From: Cyanobium sp. Cruz-8D1
GTDB lineage: Bacteria > Cyanobacteriota > Cyanobacteriia > PCC-6307 > Cyanobiaceae
Assembly (NCBI RefSeq): GCF_024345975.1
Contig: NZ_JAGQCD010000003.1
Span: forward strand, 124,001 to 188,000
Direction of reading: 5' to 3'
Length of the DNA: 64,000 nt
Position numbers and translations under genes: made by a program. Positions 8,281 through 18,701 of the stretch are shown piece after piece (positions within the stretch are counted from its first letter, which is position 1; each line of letters begins with the position of its first letter). The notes below the pieces were generated by a model. The model saw only the letters and a program-made list of their open reading frames with translations. It did not search any database and was not told the origin of the DNA.

Positions 8281-10130
8281 TGCCTTCCCCGTTCCGTTCC
8301 AAGTCCGGCGACTCCGGTAGCCAGGTCGCCTCCGGCACGGGCAGCGGACGCCGGGCCAAGGGAACGGCAACGCGACGGGTGGTGGAGATCCAGCCGATCC
8401 CCACCGGAAGGATGCTGGCGGTCTATCTGCTGCTCTGCGCCGCCCTGGTCGGGCTGGCGGGTCGCCTGGCCTGGCTGCAGGTGGTGCAGGCGCCGGCCCT
8501 GCAGGCCAGGGCCAGGGCCATCCAGACCCAGGCGATCACCCCCATCGGCAAACGGCGCACCATCGTCGACCGGATGGGCCGGCTGGTGGCCCTTGATGAG
8601 GAGCGGTTCACCCTCTGGGCCCATCCGCGCTACTTCAACATCCCCGGCGACGAACCCCAGGAGATTCGCCCCCCCGTCGACATCGTCAGGGAGCTTTCCA
8701 AGGTGCTGGCACGGCCGCCCGGCGAGCTGCTGCAGCGCATCGGCAGCCGCCGCAGCGGCGTCAAGCTCGCCACCGGCCTGGATCCGGAAACGGCCCATCG
8801 GGTCCGCGAGCTCGGCATCAGCGGCATCGATCTGGAGGCGTACCCGCAACGGGTTTACCCGCAGGGTCAGCTGTTCGCCAATGTGGTTGGCTTCCTCAAC
8901 CTGGAGCGGGTCGCCCAGGCCGGCCTGGAGCAGAGCCGCGACCGGGACCTGCGCCGCCAGGAGGTGACGATGAGCATGCGACGCGGCGCCGACGGCACCC
9001 CCCTTCCTGACGGTCTTCAGGCCGGGTCGCTCTACGGTGACGACCTGCGCCTGCAGCTCACCCTCGATGCCCGCCTGCAGCAGGTGGCCCAGCAGGCGCT
9101 GGGCAAGCAGGTGAAGCAGTGGAAGGCCAAACAGGGCGCCGCCCTGGTGATGAATGCCCGCAACGGCGAAATCCTGGCCCTGGCCTCCACCCCCAGCTAC
9201 GACCCCAACAAGTTCTGGAGCTTCAACCCCGGCCTGTTCCGCGAATGGTCGGTGCAGGATCTCTACGAGCCCGGATCCACCTTCAAGCCCATCAATCTGG
9301 CCCTGGCCCTGCAGGAGAAGGCGATCCGCCCCGGCGACAAGGTCAACGACGTGGGGCAGCTGAGCATCGGCGGCTGGCCGATCTTCAACCATGACCGCCG
9401 TGCCAACGGCCTGATCGATTTCCCCACGGTGCTTCAGGTCTCCAGCAACGTGGCCATGGTGAAGGCCATGTCCCAGGTGAAGCGGGAGCGCTTCTGGCAT
9501 TGGCTGCGGGCCTTCGGCATCGACGAGATGCCCGACACCGATCTGCCCGGGGCCGTGGCCGGCCAGCTCAAGAGCCGCAGCGAATTCACGTCGGCCCCGA
9601 TTGAGCCGGCGGTCGCCGCCTTCGGCCAGGGCTTCTCCCTCACCCCCCTCAAGCTGCTGCAGCTGCACGGCATGCTCGCCAACGGCGGCAAGCTGGTGAG
9701 CCCCCACATCACCCGCGGCCTGCGCTCCGGCGATGCCCTGGCCAGCGCCACCGCACCGACGGGCGTCCAGCTGCTCGATCCCGCCGTCACCCGCACTGTG
9801 GTCAAGTGGATGGAGACGGTGGTGGAGAACGGCAAGGGGATGAAGATCCCCGGCTACCGCATCGCCGGCAAGACGGGCACGGCCCAGAAGGCCCGCAACG
9901 GCGTGTACATCCCCGGGGCCAGGATCTGCAGCTTCGTGGCGATCCTGCCCGGGGTCGATACCAGCTATGTGGTGCTGGTGGTGGTGGACGAGCCCCAGGG
10001 CGGCAATGCCTACGGCTCCACGGTGGCCCTGCCGGCGGCCCGCCACATCGCCGAAGCCCTGCTCGTGATTGAAAAGGTGCCCCCCAGCCAGCCGATTGTC
10101 AGGGGGGCCAGGGCCGCCACGCCGTCCTGA
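8280..10130 (+). CDS. ftsI: peptidoglycan D,D-transpeptidase FtsI / PBP3
   Basis: A class B penicillin-binding protein for septal cross-linking. The order is: basic N-terminal tail, one membrane anchor ([21 protein letters not shown]), dimerisation domain with [10 protein letters not shown], then the transpeptidase domain with EPGSTFKP (SxxK nucleophile), SSN (VSSNVAM) and KTG (AGKTGTAQK). 616 residues, usual for the family. It starts at the ATG overlapping the stop of the FtsL-like gene, so the two are translationally coupled. The spacer to the next gene is 128 bases. Confidence 0.95.
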   Translation: MPSPFRSKSGDSGSQVASGTGSGRRAKGTATRRVVEIQPIPTGRMLAVYLLLCAALVGLAGRLAWLQVVQAPALQARARAIQTQAITPIGKRRTIVDRMGRLVALDEERFTLWAHPRYFNIPGDEPQEIRPPVDIVRELSKVLARPPGELLQRIGSRRSGVKLATGLDPETAHRVRELGISGIDLEAYPQRVYPQGQLFANVVGFLNLERVAQAGLEQSRDRDLRRQEVTMSMRRGADGTPLPDGLQAGSLYGDDLRLQLTLDARLQQVAQQALGKQVKQWKAKQGAALVMNARNGEILALASTPSYDPNKFWSFNPGLFREWSVQDLYEPGSTFKPINLALALQEKAIRPGDKVNDVGQLSIGGWPIFNHDRRANGLIDFPTVLQVSSNVAMVKAMSQVKRERFWHWLRAFGIDEMPDTDLPGAVAGQLKSRSEFTSAPIEPAVAAFGQGFSLTPLKLLQLHGMLANGGKLVSPHITRGLRSGDALASATAPTGVQLLDPAVTRTVVKWMETVVENGKGMKIPGYRIAGKTGTAQKARNGVYIPGARICSFVAILPGVDTSYVVLVVVDEPQGGNAYGSTVALPAARHIAEALLVIEKVPPSQPIVRGARAATPS

Positions 10131-10258
10131 GACGCGCCCGTCCTGAGGGCGCCTCCCGCAGGGGGACCTGTCCTCATTCCCACAACCCTGCTGCCTGGCC
10201 CAGGGGGACCGCGGCTAGCGTCAACTCCAAAAGACATCGCGCCCGACACCGTTCCACG

Positions 10259-11428
10259 ATGGCCAACCTTCTCGAACAACTGGCCGCCATGACCGTGGTC
10301 GTGGCCGACACCGGCGACATTGAGGCGATCCGCCAGTTCACGCCGCGGGATGCCACCACCAACCCGTCCCTGATCCTGGCCGCCGCCCAGATTCCGGCCT
10401 ACCAGGAGCTGATCGACCGCTCCCTGCGCGAATCCCGTGAGGTGATCGGCAGGGAGGCCCCGGCCGAGGACGTGGTGCGGGAGGCCATCGATGAGATCAG
10501 CGTCACCTTCGGCAAGGAGATCCTCAAGATCGTTCCGGGCCGGGTCTCCACGGAGGTGGATGCCCGCCTCAGCTATGACACCGAGGCCACGATCACCAAG
10601 GCCCGCAAGCTGATCGGCCTCTACGCCCAGGCCGGCATCGGCCCTGACCGCGTGCTGATCAAGATCGCCTCCACCTGGGAGGGCATCAAGGCGGCTGAGG
10701 TGCTCGAGCGTGAAGGGATCCACTGCAACCTCACCCTGCTGTTCGGCTTCTCCCAGGCCGTGGCTTGTGCCGAGGCGGGCATCACCTTGATCTCCCCCTT
10801 CGTGGGGCGCATCCTCGACTGGTACAAGAAATCCACCGGTCGCGACAGCTATCCCGGGGCGGAGGATCCCGGCGTGCTCTCGGTCACGCGGATCTTCAAC
10901 TACTTCAAGACCTACGGCTACGGCACCGAGGTGATGGGCGCCAGCTTCCGCAACCTCGACGAGATCATTGAACTGGCGGGCTGCGACCTGCTGACGATCT
11001 CCCCGGGCCTGATGGACCAGCTGCGCCAGAGCGAGGACCACCTGGAACGGCGTCTCGACGCCGCCCATCCGGGCGCCAGCGAGGCCAAGATTCACGTCGA
11101 CGAGGCCGCCTTCCGCAGCATGATGGAAGCTGACCCCATGGCCAGCGAGAAGCTCGATGAGGGCATCCGGGGCTTCTCCAAGGCCATCGAGACCCTGGAA
11201 GGCCAGCTGGCCCATCGCCTGGCGGTGATCGAGGGCGGAGCCGCCTTCACCCACGCGGTGCACGAGATTTTCCTGCTCAACGATCTCGACGGTGATGGCT
11301 GCATCACCCGCGAGGAATGGCTCGGCAGCGATGCCGTCTTCGATGCCCTCGACACCGACAACGACGGCCGCCTGGCGCCGGAAGATGTGCGCGGCGGCCT
11401 GGGAGCTCCGCTGGCCATCAGCCGCTGA
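10259..11428 (+). CDS. tal: transaldolase with C-terminal EF-hand pair
   Basis: Transfers a dihydroxyacetone unit in the pentose phosphate pathway. The barrel is recognisable from ATTNPSLIL near residue 30 and from [15 protein letters not shown], which carries the Schiff-base lysine. After the barrel, the protein continues with two calcium-binding loops: residues 342-353 ([12 protein letters not shown]), a textbook EF-hand, and 365-376 ([12 protein letters not shown]), with Asp instead of Glu at position 12. Total 389 residues, against about 320 for enzymes without the tail. The ATG follows a 128-base spacer with a possible promoter. Confidence 0.94.
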   Translation: MANLLEQLAAMTVVVADTGDIEAIRQFTPRDATTNPSLILAAAQIPAYQELIDRSLRESREVIGREAPAEDVVREAIDEISVTFGKEILKIVPGRVSTEVDARLSYDTEATITKARKLIGLYAQAGIGPDRVLIKIASTWEGIKAAEVLEREGIHCNLTLLFGFSQAVACAEAGITLISPFVGRILDWYKKSTGRDSYPGAEDPGVLSVTRIFNYFKTYGYGTEVMGASFRNLDEIIELAGCDLLTISPGLMDQLRQSEDHLERRLDAAHPGASEAKIHVDEAAFRSMMEADPMASEKLDEGIRGFSKAIETLEGQLAHRLAVIEGGAAFTHAVHEIFLLNDLDGDGCITREEWLGSDAVFDALDTDNDGRLAPEDVRGGLGAPLAISR

Positions 11429-11505
11429 ACCTCCGATCTCCGCCCCATTCCTTGATCGGATGTTCACCTTGATGGGCAAGGATGGGCCCCCCTTTCCACT
11501 GACGA

Positions 11506-11895
11506 ATGGCCCACACCGTCCATGCCCTCGACACCATGCGCGCCCTCGCCGCCAAAGGTGAAGTGAGGGACGTCGAGGCCGGATCGATCATCTTCCAGGC
11601 CGGCGAACCCGGTGACTCCATGTTCGGTCTGCTGGAGGGAACGGTGCGCCTGAGCTGGAACGCCGATGCCGGTCACGAGGACATCCAGGCCGGTGACGTT
11701 TTCGGAGCTGGCGCCCTGGTCACAGCGGAACACCGCCGCTACGGCAAAGCCACGGCGCTCAACGCCTGCAAGCTGCTGGTGATGAACCGTGAGAAGTTCC
11801 TGTTCGCCGTCCAGGAGGCGCCCATGTTCGCCCTCGAGTTGCTGGGCTCCATCGACCAGCGCCTGCGAGACCTCAAGGGAGTGACGCGCAACTAG
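11506..11895 (+). CDS. single cyclic-nucleotide-binding domain protein
   Basis: 129 residues that are just one cNMP-binding beta-roll: VEAGSIIFQAGEPGDSMFGLLEGTVRLSW, then DIQAGDVFGAGALVTAEHRR, and a helical tail. The phosphate-binding cassette usually reads FGE(I/L)AL...RxA; here FGAGALVTAEHRRYGKATAL lacks the canonical glutamate, so cAMP binding is doubtful. There is no helix-turn-helix, so it is not a full CRP-type regulator. It stands alone after tal and converges on the flavoprotein gene 38 bases away. Confidence 0.85.
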   Translation: MAHTVHALDTMRALAAKGEVRDVEAGSIIFQAGEPGDSMFGLLEGTVRLSWNADAGHEDIQAGDVFGAGALVTAEHRRYGKATALNACKLLVMNREKFLFAVQEAPMFALELLGSIDQRLRDLKGVTRN

Positions 11896-11933
11896 GGCTG
11901 GACATATACCCGGAGTAGGGCTGGAGGGTGTCC

Positions 11934-13073
11934 TCAGCCCCGCTGGAACAGCAGCCGCCGGATCACCCGCTGGGCGATCTCCCCGTAGCCCATCTCGCCG
12001 GAGAGGATCTGGGCGATGCGCTGGGGAGCGGTGGGCCGCTTGATGCCGAGCTGGTAGCCCACCCGGGGCACCCGGTAGAACACCTGGGCGATGCGTTTGC
12101 CCCAGGCCATCGAATCGCCCCAGGCCTCGCGCATGCGCAGGCTGTAGTGCTCCAGGGCCAGGCCATCCCCATCCAGCCACAGGTCGAGGGCCGCCGCCGC
12201 TTCGCAGCCACTCAGCAGGGACGGGCGTAGCCCCTCGGCCAGGAAGGGATCACAGAGCGAGGCCGCGTCGCCAACGGCCACCAGGCCAGGCCCGTGCAGG
12301 GCATGGTGGCCATTCCACAGCCGCAGCTGGCCGTGGCGCCGCTCGCCCGCGGCCGCTGGCAACCCCAGGCTGGGCAGCAGGGCGGAGAGCACCGCCTCGC
12401 TGTCGGCTTCCTGCTGGCCGACGAAGGTACCCACCCCGATGCTGTAGCCCCCCTGGCGTGGAAACACCCAGCAGAAGCCGTGGTGCACCAGGCCGAACTC
12501 GAAGCGGGCCATGTCGGCGGGGTCGGGATCTGCCGCCACCTCCACCGAAACCGTGGCCGCGAAGCGGGGACGCGGGGGGCCCAGGCCGAGGGGCACCGCA
12601 AAACGGGAGGCGGAGCCATCGGCGATCACCACGGCCCTGGCCCGCAGCGGCCCCTGACCAGGACCCGACACCTCCCAGAGGCCATCGGCGCCGCGCTCAA
12701 TCCGCTCGACCCTGCAGCCATGGCGCAGGTCGCCGCCCGCCTGAACGGCCTGGTCCGCCAGGAAGGCATCGAGCACACTGCGGCGCACGATCCAGAAGGG
12801 GGCCGCCCCGGGCAGCTCCGCCGTCACCGGATCCTCCAGGCACCAGGTGAAGCGCACCCGGCGGATCACCTGATCCACCGCGGGCGCCAGATCGAAGGGG
12901 AACCAGCCCTGCACCGAGGCCGCCATGCCACCGCCACAGGGTTTGGAGCGTCCCGGGGCCTGGGCCTCCAGCAGGATCACCCGGCGGCCACGGGCCGCCA
13001 GATGGAACGCCGCCGCGCCACCGGCGGCGCCCGCGCCCACGACGATCACATCGGCATGGGCGGTCTGGCTCAC
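11934..13073 (-). CDS. geranylgeranyl reductase family FAD-dependent oxidoreductase
   Basis: A flavoprotein of about 379 residues. The N-terminus carries the FAD dinucleotide motif [18 protein letters not shown], followed by PCGGGM as in ChlP/digeranylgeranyl-glycerophospholipid reductases. The second FAD motif is [20 protein letters not shown]-terminal helices ([14 protein letters not shown]) may touch the membrane. The main ChlP of cyanobacteria is longer, so this is probably a paralogue acting on another isoprenoid. The GTG start overlaps the frr stop (GTGA), so it is the last gene of pyrH-frr and coupled to frr. Confidence 0.87.
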   Translation of the reverse strand: MSQTAHADVIVVGAGAAGGAAAFHLAARGRRVILLEAQAPGRSKPCGGGMAASVQGWFPFDLAPAVDQVIRRVRFTWCLEDPVTAELPGAAPFWIVRRSVLDAFLADQAVQAGGDLRHGCRVERIERGADGLWEVSGPGQGPLRARAVVIADGSASRFAVPLGLGPPRPRFAATVSVEVAADPDPADMARFEFGLVHHGFCWVFPRQGGYSIGVGTFVGQQEADSEAVLSALLPSLGLPAAAGERRHGQLRLWNGHHALHGPGLVAVGDAASLCDPFLAEGLRPSLLSGCEAAAALDLWLDGDGLALEHYSLRMREAWGDSMAWGKRIAQVFYRVPRVGYQLGIKRPTAPQRIAQILSGEMGYGEIAQRVIRRLLFQRG

Positions 13074-13609
13074 ACCTTGAGGATGTCGGCTTCCTTCTCC
13101 GCCAGCTTCTTCTCCAGCTCGGCGATGTAGCGATCGGTCAGCTTCTGGACCTTCTCCTGCTCGTCATGGCTCTGGTCCTCGGAGAGCTCACCCTCCTTCT
13201 CCAGCTTCTTGATTCGATCGACGCCCTCGCGGCGGAGGTTGCGCAGACCCACCTTGCCTTCCTCGGCGTACTTGGCCGCGAGCTTGCAGAACTCCTTGCG
13301 GCGGTCCTCGGTGAGGGGCGGGATGTTGATGCGGATCAGGCGGCCATCGTTGTTGGGGGTCAGGCCCAGATCACTCATGGCGATCGCCTTCTCGATCAGC
13401 GCCATGGAACCCCGGTCAAAGGGCTGGATCTGGATCGTCTGGGCGTCGGGGGTGGAGATCGTCGCCAGCGACTTGAGGGGCGTGTCGGCCCCGTAGTACT
13501 CGACGCTCAGCTTGTCGAGCAGGGAGGGGTTGGCCCGACCGGTGCGGATGGTGTTGAAGGTGCGCTGGGTGGCTTCCACCGACTTGCGCATGCTGGCTTC
13601 GAGATCCAT
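13070..13609 (-). CDS. frr: ribosome recycling factor
   Basis: Splits post-termination ribosomes together with EF-G. The 179-residue product ([16 protein letters not shown]) has the family segments [46 protein letters not shown] and the helical tail ending in [13 protein letters not shown]. The ATG at 13609 gives the usual length. It lies 28 bases downstream of pyrH in the standard bacterial order, and its stop overlaps the flavoprotein start. Confidence 0.97.
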   Translation of the reverse strand: MDLEASMRKSVEATQRTFNTIRTGRANPSLLDKLSVEYYGADTPLKSLATISTPDAQTIQIQPFDRGSMALIEKAIAMSDLGLTPNNDGRLIRINIPPLTEDRRKEFCKLAAKYAEEGKVGLRNLRREGVDRIKKLEKEGELSEDQSHDEQEKVQKLTDRYIAELEKKLAEKEADILKV

Positions 13610-13637
13610 GGCAGGGGAAAGGCGGGGAGGGGGAGGG

Positions 13638-14357
13638 TCAGCGGGGAGGCGCCGGCACGATGCGGGTGCCGATGGGCTCACCGGCGACCGCTCTGGCTAT
13701 GTTGCCCGAGCCGAACAGGTCGAAGACCACGATCGGGATCGCGTTGTCCTTGCACAGGGCGATGGCGGTGCTGTCCATCACCTCGAGCTCGCCGCTGAGC
13801 ACATCGAGGAAGGTGAGGGTCTCGTAGCGGACCGCATCGGCATGCTTGGCGGGGTCCTTGTCGTAGACGCCATCCACCTTGGTGGCCTTGAAGATCACGT
13901 CGGCGTTGATCTCAGCGGCCCGCAGGGCGGCGGTGGTATCGGTGGTGAAGAAAGGGTTGCCGCAGCCGGCCCCGAAGATCACCACCCTTCCTTTTTCCAG
14001 GTGCCGGATGGCCCGGCGGCGGATGTAGGGCTCGGCCACCTCCTGCATGGAGATGGCGCTCTGGACGCGGGTGGGCACACCGGCGCGCTCGAGGCCGTCC
14101 TGCAGCGTGATGGCATTCATCACCGTCGCCAGCATGCCCACGTAATCGGCCGTGGCCCGGTCCATCCCCGCCGCCGAGCCCTTCAGCCCACGAAAAATGT
14201 TGCCGCCACCGACGACGATCGCCAGCTGGGTACCCCCGGCCACCACCTCGACCACATCGGTGGCGATCGACTGGACGATGGCGGGATCAATCCCATAACC
14301 CTGGCCCCCCATCAGCGCTTCGCCGCTGATTTTGAGGAGAACGCGCCTGTAGGCCAT
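13638..14357 (-). CDS. pyrH: UMP kinase
   Basis: Phosphorylates UMP to UDP. It begins [17 protein letters not shown], the conserved amino acid kinase phosphate loop, and continues with [25 protein letters not shown], and [22 protein letters not shown], all diagnostic. 239 residues, normal length. ATG 14357 fits the family N-terminus; an upstream in-frame codon would add ten residues. It is the first gene of a pyrH-frr-flavoprotein run on the minus strand. Confidence 0.97.
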   Translation of the reverse strand: MAYRRVLLKISGEALMGGQGYGIDPAIVQSIATDVVEVVAGGTQLAIVVGGGNIFRGLKGSAAGMDRATADYVGMLATVMNAITLQDGLERAGVPTRVQSAISMQEVAEPYIRRRAIRHLEKGRVVIFGAGCGNPFFTTDTTAALRAAEINADVIFKATKVDGVYDKDPAKHADAVRYETLTFLDVLSGELEVMDSTAIALCKDNAIPIVVFDLFGSGNIARAVAGEPIGTRIVPAPPR

Positions 14358-14456
14358 CGACTCGTGCGATCGGCCGAACAGTAGCAACCCTCCCGCTGCA
14401 CCACCAGGTTGCCCGCGCCTCCGTCACCCGCTTCACTGCCCCAAAGGAGCACCGCC

Positions 14457-14642
14457 ATGGCCGTCGACCAGCCCGGACCTCGCAGCAGCGATGTGATGGC
14501 CCGCCTGACGCTCTCAGCCATGGAGCGGGCCAGCGGCAGCCCCGGCTTCTGGGGCCGGCCCGAGGTGCACCGCGCCCTGCTGGTCAGCGGGCTGTCGGTG
14601 CTGGTGTGCAGCCTGGCCCGGCTGCGGGCCGACCTGGGCTGA
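14457..14642 (+). CDS. small hypothetical protein with one hydrophobic segment
   Basis: 61 residues starting MAVDQPGPRSSDVMARL. An AAAGGAG-like ribosome site (about 14443-14449) sits 7 bases before the ATG, which supports this start and the reality of the gene. The C-terminal half has a moderately hydrophobic run (VHRALLVSGLSVLVCSLARL) that could be a membrane or amphipathic helix. It lies between divergent pyrH and convergent cobO. Family not recognised. Confidence 0.6.
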   Translation: MAVDQPGPRSSDVMARLTLSAMERASGSPGFWGRPEVHRALLVSGLSVLVCSLARLRADLG

Positions 14643-14666
14643 TCCGGCACGCCCCGGGGATAAGCG

Positions 14667-15368
14667 TCAGAACTCGATGCCTGCCTGGGCCTTCACCCCC
14701 TGCTCCCGGAACGGATGGCGCACCGCCTTCATCTCGGTGACCAGGTCGGCGCGCTCCAGCAGGGCCGCCGGGGCGCCGCGGCCGGTGAGGGCCACATGGG
14801 TCAGCGGCGGGCGCAGGGCGAGTCCTTCCAGCACCTGGTCAGGGTCGAGATAGCCCAGCTTGAGGGCCACGTTGATCTCATCGAGCACCACCAGCTTGCG
14901 GTCGGCGTCGGCGAGGTAGGCGCGGGAGCGCTCCCAGGCGCTCTGCACCAGCTGGCGGTCCCGCTCCCGGTCCTGGGTCTCCCAGGTGAACCCCTCGCCC
15001 AGGGCATGCCAGTGGAGCGCATCGCCGAAGCGCTCCAGGGCCCGGGCCTCCCCCGGCTGCCAGCCCCCCTTGATGAACTGCACCACCGCCACGTTCTCGC
15101 CATGACCCAGGGTGCGCAGCACCAGGCCCAGGGCGGCGGTGGTCTTGCCTTTGCCGTCGCCGGTGAACACGAGCACCAGGCCCTTCTCCAGGTTGCGTTC
15201 CCCCACCCGCTGCTGCTGCACCTCCCGGCGGCGCTGCATGCGGCGCCGGTAGGCCTCCTGGTCGACCTCGGGAGCCAGGTCGCCCCCCGGGCCCAGCGCC
15301 TCGGCCTGGCGATCCAGGGCCAGCGCCCCGTCTGCCGCGGCTGGGGTCGTGGAGGCGATCGCCGTCAT
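14667..15368 (-). CDS. cobO: cob(I)yrinic acid a,c-diamide adenosyltransferase
   Basis: Adenosylates corrinoids in B12 synthesis or salvage (CobO/BtuR family). The Walker-type ATP loop is VFTGDGKGKTTAALG, followed by VAVVQFIKGGW, VVLDEINVALKLGY and VALTGRGAPAALLERADLVTEM, all family signatures. 233 residues from ATG 15368; the first 40 residues are an Ala-rich extension before the enzyme core. The recombinase gene lies 62 bases upstream on the same strand. Confidence 0.95.
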   Translation of the reverse strand: MTAIASTTPAAADGALALDRQAEALGPGGDLAPEVDQEAYRRRMQRRREVQQQRVGERNLEKGLVLVFTGDGKGKTTAALGLVLRTLGHGENVAVVQFIKGGWQPGEARALERFGDALHWHALGEGFTWETQDRERDRQLVQSAWERSRAYLADADRKLVVLDEINVALKLGYLDPDQVLEGLALRPPLTHVALTGRGAPAALLERADLVTEMKAVRHPFREQGVKAQAGIEF

Positions 15369-15430
15369 GGGAGCCGGTTGCGTTTGGCGCACTCTGGCGG
15401 AACCCCGAACGCCCCGGGCGGCCCCTGGCC

Positions 15431-16681
15431 TCAGGAGGCCCGCAGGCGTGCCAGGGCGGTGTCGACCGCCTGCTGCTGGTCCCGCCGCGTGATCCAGTGG
15501 TGGTAGGTGCGGGTGTGGATCGCCACCGAGTGGCCCATCATCCGGGCGGCCACCGTGTCGGGCAGACCGATGTGGATGGTGCGCACGGCCCAGGCATGGC
15601 GCAGGTCGTAAGGGGTGATCGGCAGCCCGTAGCGGCGGAACTGCTCCGCCACCCGCCGGCCCACCTGCTGCAGGGTGGTGCGGCGCAGATCGGTGCAGAC
15701 CTGGGGCAGCCTTCCGTCGCCCTCGGCCAGGCTCTCCAGGCCGAAGCGCTCCACCCAGTCGGGCTGGAACGGCCACACCTGATGCTCGCCGGTCTTGCTG
15801 GTGGGCAGCACCCGCAGCACCCTGTCGCCTCCAGACGCCAGGGCGGAAAGATCACAGAAAAAAACCTCGTGGTTGCGCAGGCCGTAGGTGGCCATCAGGC
15901 CGTAGGCCAGGCGCCAGCGAGGATTGGGGATGGCCGCCACCAGCTCCTGGATGCGGGCATCGCTGGGCAGGCCCCGGAAGCGGGCCACGTGCAGGCCGTA
16001 GCCGCCACTGCGCTCGCTCCAGTCGGACGGCAGCGGCAGTTCCAGGTGGCGGGCCAAAGCCCCCAGGGCGATGCCGCACTGCTGGCGGCTGCGGCTGGCC
16101 AGGGGGTAGGTCTCCAGCACCCGCTCCAGCAGGGTGGCCTCCATAGCCGTTGCCCCACGGGCCCCGGCGGCCACCGCCTCGAGACGCCGCAGGTAGGGCC
16201 GGTAGGCACCGCTCCAGGTGCTGCGGCTGCCGGCGGGCCGGCGGCGGCGGCGGGGATCGGCGAAGAAGGCGGCCTCGAAACCGGCCAGCAGCGGCCGCAG
16301 GTCCCCGGCCTCAGAGATGGTTTCCGGCATGGATGGGGGGGGCACCTTCGGGACTGACGTCTGGGCTGTCTTGGTGGAAGGGCGCCGGCGCCAGGGCTCC
16401 CAGCTGAAGCTGCCCTGCTCCAGCGCCTGCCGCACCCGCTCGAGCTGCTCAAGGGCGGCGGCCACACCGGCGCTGGTGGCCGGCAGCCCCAGGCTGATCC
16501 GCTGCACCGGCCGCGCCGCCGTGCCCTGCTGGCAAGGCAGGGGGCCGCGCAAGCCCAGTCGCTGCTGGCGGATCTCCAGGCGCAGGCTGGTGCCCGAGGC
16601 CGCCAGGCGCTGATTCTCCTGCCGCACCAGTGCTGCCGGGTCGGCGTCAGCGGTGGCGCCCGGATCGGAAGCGGCTGGCAA
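15431..16681 (-). CDS. tyrosine recombinase / integrase-like protein
   Basis: 416 residues. The C-terminal catalytic domain has the arginine in [12 protein letters not shown], a lysine hairpin ([12 protein letters not shown]), the HxxR box in [12 protein letters not shown], the GHS box in [12 protein letters not shown], and the nucleophile in TRTYHHW (about Tyr393). All catalytic residues appear intact. The N-terminal 200 residues include helices resembling SAM-like core-binding domains and a Pro-rich linker. No excisionase, attachment repeats or phage genes flank it, and its base use matches its neighbours, so it looks like a resident chromosomal gene rather than a recent island. Confidence 0.86.
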   Translation of the reverse strand: MPAASDPGATADADPAALVRQENQRLAASGTSLRLEIRQQRLGLRGPLPCQQGTAARPVQRISLGLPATSAGVAAALEQLERVRQALEQGSFSWEPWRRRPSTKTAQTSVPKVPPPSMPETISEAGDLRPLLAGFEAAFFADPRRRRRPAGSRSTWSGAYRPYLRRLEAVAAGARGATAMEATLLERVLETYPLASRSRQQCGIALGALARHLELPLPSDWSERSGGYGLHVARFRGLPSDARIQELVAAIPNPRWRLAYGLMATYGLRNHEVFFCDLSALASGGDRVLRVLPTSKTGEHQVWPFQPDWVERFGLESLAEGDGRLPQVCTDLRRTTLQQVGRRVAEQFRRYGLPITPYDLRHAWAVRTIHIGLPDTVAARMMGHSVAIHTRTYHHWITRRDQQQAVDTALARLRAS

Positions 16682-16833
16682 TGGCAGGGCAGCCAGGGCG
16701 ATGGCGCGGCAAGCAAGGAGCTCAGCCGGAACCTACCCGTGCCATCCCATGGCCGCCAGGGTGCGGTTCGGTGGCCTGGCTGGCGCCCGCCGGTGGGGAG
16801 GCGGCGTTACGCTCAGCCTTTCGGATCGAAGGC

Positions 16834-18009
16834 ATGGCCAGGGTCGGCGTGCTGCTGCTGAACCTCGGCGGTCCGGAACGGATCGAGGATGTCGGGCCTT
16901 TCCTATACAACCTGTTCTCCGATCCGGAGATCATCCGTCTGCCCACGCCGGCGCTGCAGAAGCCGCTGGCCTGGTTGATCAGCACCCTGCGCAGCGGCAA
17001 ATCCAAGGAGGCCTATCGCTCGATCGGCGGCGGTTCCCCCCTGCGCCGCATCACCGAACAGCAGGCCAGGGAGCTGCAGAGCCGCCTGCGCCAGGAAGGG
17101 GTCGACGCCACCAGCTACGTGGCGATGCGCTACTGGCATCCCTTCACCGAATCGGCCGTGGGCGACATCAAGGCCGACGGTGTGGAAGAGGTGGTGGTTC
17201 TCCCCCTGTACCCCCATTTCTCGATCAGCACCAGCGGCTCCAGCTTTCGCGAACTGCAGCGGCTGCGCCAGGCCGACCCGGCCTTCCAGCGCCTGCCGAT
17301 CCGCTGCATCCGCAGCTGGTACGACCATCCGGGCTACATCAACGCCATGGCCGGGCTGATCGCCCGGGAAGTGCGCGCCTCCGGCACGCCGGAGTCGGCC
17401 CACATCTTCTTCAGTGCCCACGGAGTGCCCAAGAGCTACGTGGAGGAGGCGGGCGATCCGTATCAGCAGGAGATCGAGGCCTGCGCCGCCCTGGTCATGC
17501 AACGACTGGAAGAGATGCTGGGCCATGCCAACCCCTCCACCCTCGCCTACCAGAGCCGGGTGGGGCCGGTGGAATGGCTCAAGCCCTACACCGAGGATGC
17601 CCTGCGGGAGCTGGGCGAGCAGGGCGTCAAGGAGCTGGTGGTGGTGCCGATCAGCTTCGTCAGCGAACACATCGAGACCCTTGAGGAGATCGACATCGAG
17701 TACCGGGAGATCGCCACCGAAGCCGGCATCACCCACTTCCGTCGGGTGCCCGCCCTCGACACCGACCCCACCTTCATCCAGGGCCTCGCCGACCTGGTGC
17801 ACGAGGCCATGGCCGGCCCGGAGGTGAACCTCGACATGGCGGCCCAACTGCCCAAGAAGGTGAAGCTCTACCCCCAGGACAAGTGGGCCTGGGGCTGGAA
17901 CAACAGCTCCGAGGTGTGGAACGGCCGACTGGCCATGGTCGGTTTTTCCGCTTTTCTGCTGGAATTGCTCACCGGTCAGGGTCCACTTCATGCCCTCGGA
18001 CTGCTCTGA
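16834..18009 (+). CDS. hemH: ferrochelatase with C-terminal chlorophyll-binding (Hlip) tail
   Basis: Inserts iron into protoporphyrin IX. The first 320 residues follow the ferrochelatase pattern: [43 protein letters not shown] (active-site histidine) and [16 protein letters not shown]. After a linker, the C-terminus is a high-light-inducible-type helix ([20 protein letters not shown]) with the chlorophyll-ligand pattern ExxNGRxAMxG, here with [11 protein letters not shown]. This fusion is typical of cyanobacteria and plastids. 391 residues. The 3' end overlaps the M23 peptidase gene by 20 bases. Confidence 0.97.
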   Translation: MARVGVLLLNLGGPERIEDVGPFLYNLFSDPEIIRLPTPALQKPLAWLISTLRSGKSKEAYRSIGGGSPLRRITEQQARELQSRLRQEGVDATSYVAMRYWHPFTESAVGDIKADGVEEVVVLPLYPHFSISTSGSSFRELQRLRQADPAFQRLPIRCIRSWYDHPGYINAMAGLIAREVRASGTPESAHIFFSAHGVPKSYVEEAGDPYQQEIEACAALVMQRLEEMLGHANPSTLAYQSRVGPVEWLKPYTEDALRELGEQGVKELVVVPISFVSEHIETLEEIDIEYREIATEAGITHFRRVPALDTDPTFIQGLADLVHEAMAGPEVNLDMAAQLPKKVKLYPQDKWAWGWNNSSEVWNGRLAMVGFSAFLLELLTGQGPLHALGLL

Positions 18010-18604
18010 TCGCCCCAGGCGTCACCGCCTGCGGGGCCGGTCGCTGCTGATCGCGGCGACCCTGGGGCTGAGCAGCCAGGGCCTGCCCGCCGAAGCCCGC
18101 AACGCCAGCCTCTGGGGCCGGGGGGCCTTTCCGGTGGCCAGTTTCGCGGGATACACGAGCGGTTTCGGCATGCGCTCCCACCCCCTCAGCGGAGACGTCA
18201 GGCCCCACTACGGCATCGACATCGCCGCCCCCCTGGGATCGCCGATCCGCAGCTGGTGGACCGGGACGGTGAGTGAGGTGATCGTCGACGGCGGCTGCGG
18301 CAACGGACTGGTGATCCGCTCCGGCAGCTACGAGCACATTTATTGCCACCTCAGTGGGCAGGCTGGCAATGGCCTCTATCGCAGCGGCAACGTTCTGCTT
18401 CGGGTGGGCCAGCGGGTGGCCACCGGCCAGGTGATCGCCCACGTCGGCCTGACGGGCAGCACCACCGGCCCCCACCTGCACTGGGGCCTGCGCCACCGGG
18501 GCGCCTGGATGGACCCGGCCCGTGTGTTGCGGGCCATGGCGGAGAGCCGCCGCCAGCGCAACCCAATCCCCCTGCAGCGACCTAACCTGGGTGTCTTCCG
18601 CTGA
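17990..18604 (+). CDS. M23 (LytM/LysM-type) metallopeptidase
   Basis: 204 residues, exported: basic N-terminus plus hydrophobic segment ([19 protein letters not shown]) acting as a signal peptide. The peptidase domain has the zinc motif [19 protein letters not shown] (HxxxD) and [11 protein letters not shown] (HxH), with [15 protein letters not shown] between them. It likely cleaves peptidoglycan cross-bridges or activates amidases. The start overlaps the end of hemH by 20 bases. Confidence 0.92.
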   Translation: MPSDCSDRPRRHRLRGRSLLIAATLGLSSQGLPAEARNASLWGRGAFPVASFAGYTSGFGMRSHPLSGDVRPHYGIDIAAPLGSPIRSWWTGTVSEVIVDGGCGNGLVIRSGSYEHIYCHLSGQAGNGLYRSGNVLLRVGQRVATGQVIAHVGLTGSTTGPHLHWGLRHRGAWMDPARVLRAMAESRRQRNPIPLQRPNLGVFR

Positions 18605-18701
18605 TGGTGTCCAGATCGTTGCCCGGCTTGATGCCCTCCGGGACTTCCGGTCTTCCAACCTGACGCCCCCCTTCCCCCCTCGCCAGTCCCCAGCCGCCGC
18701 C

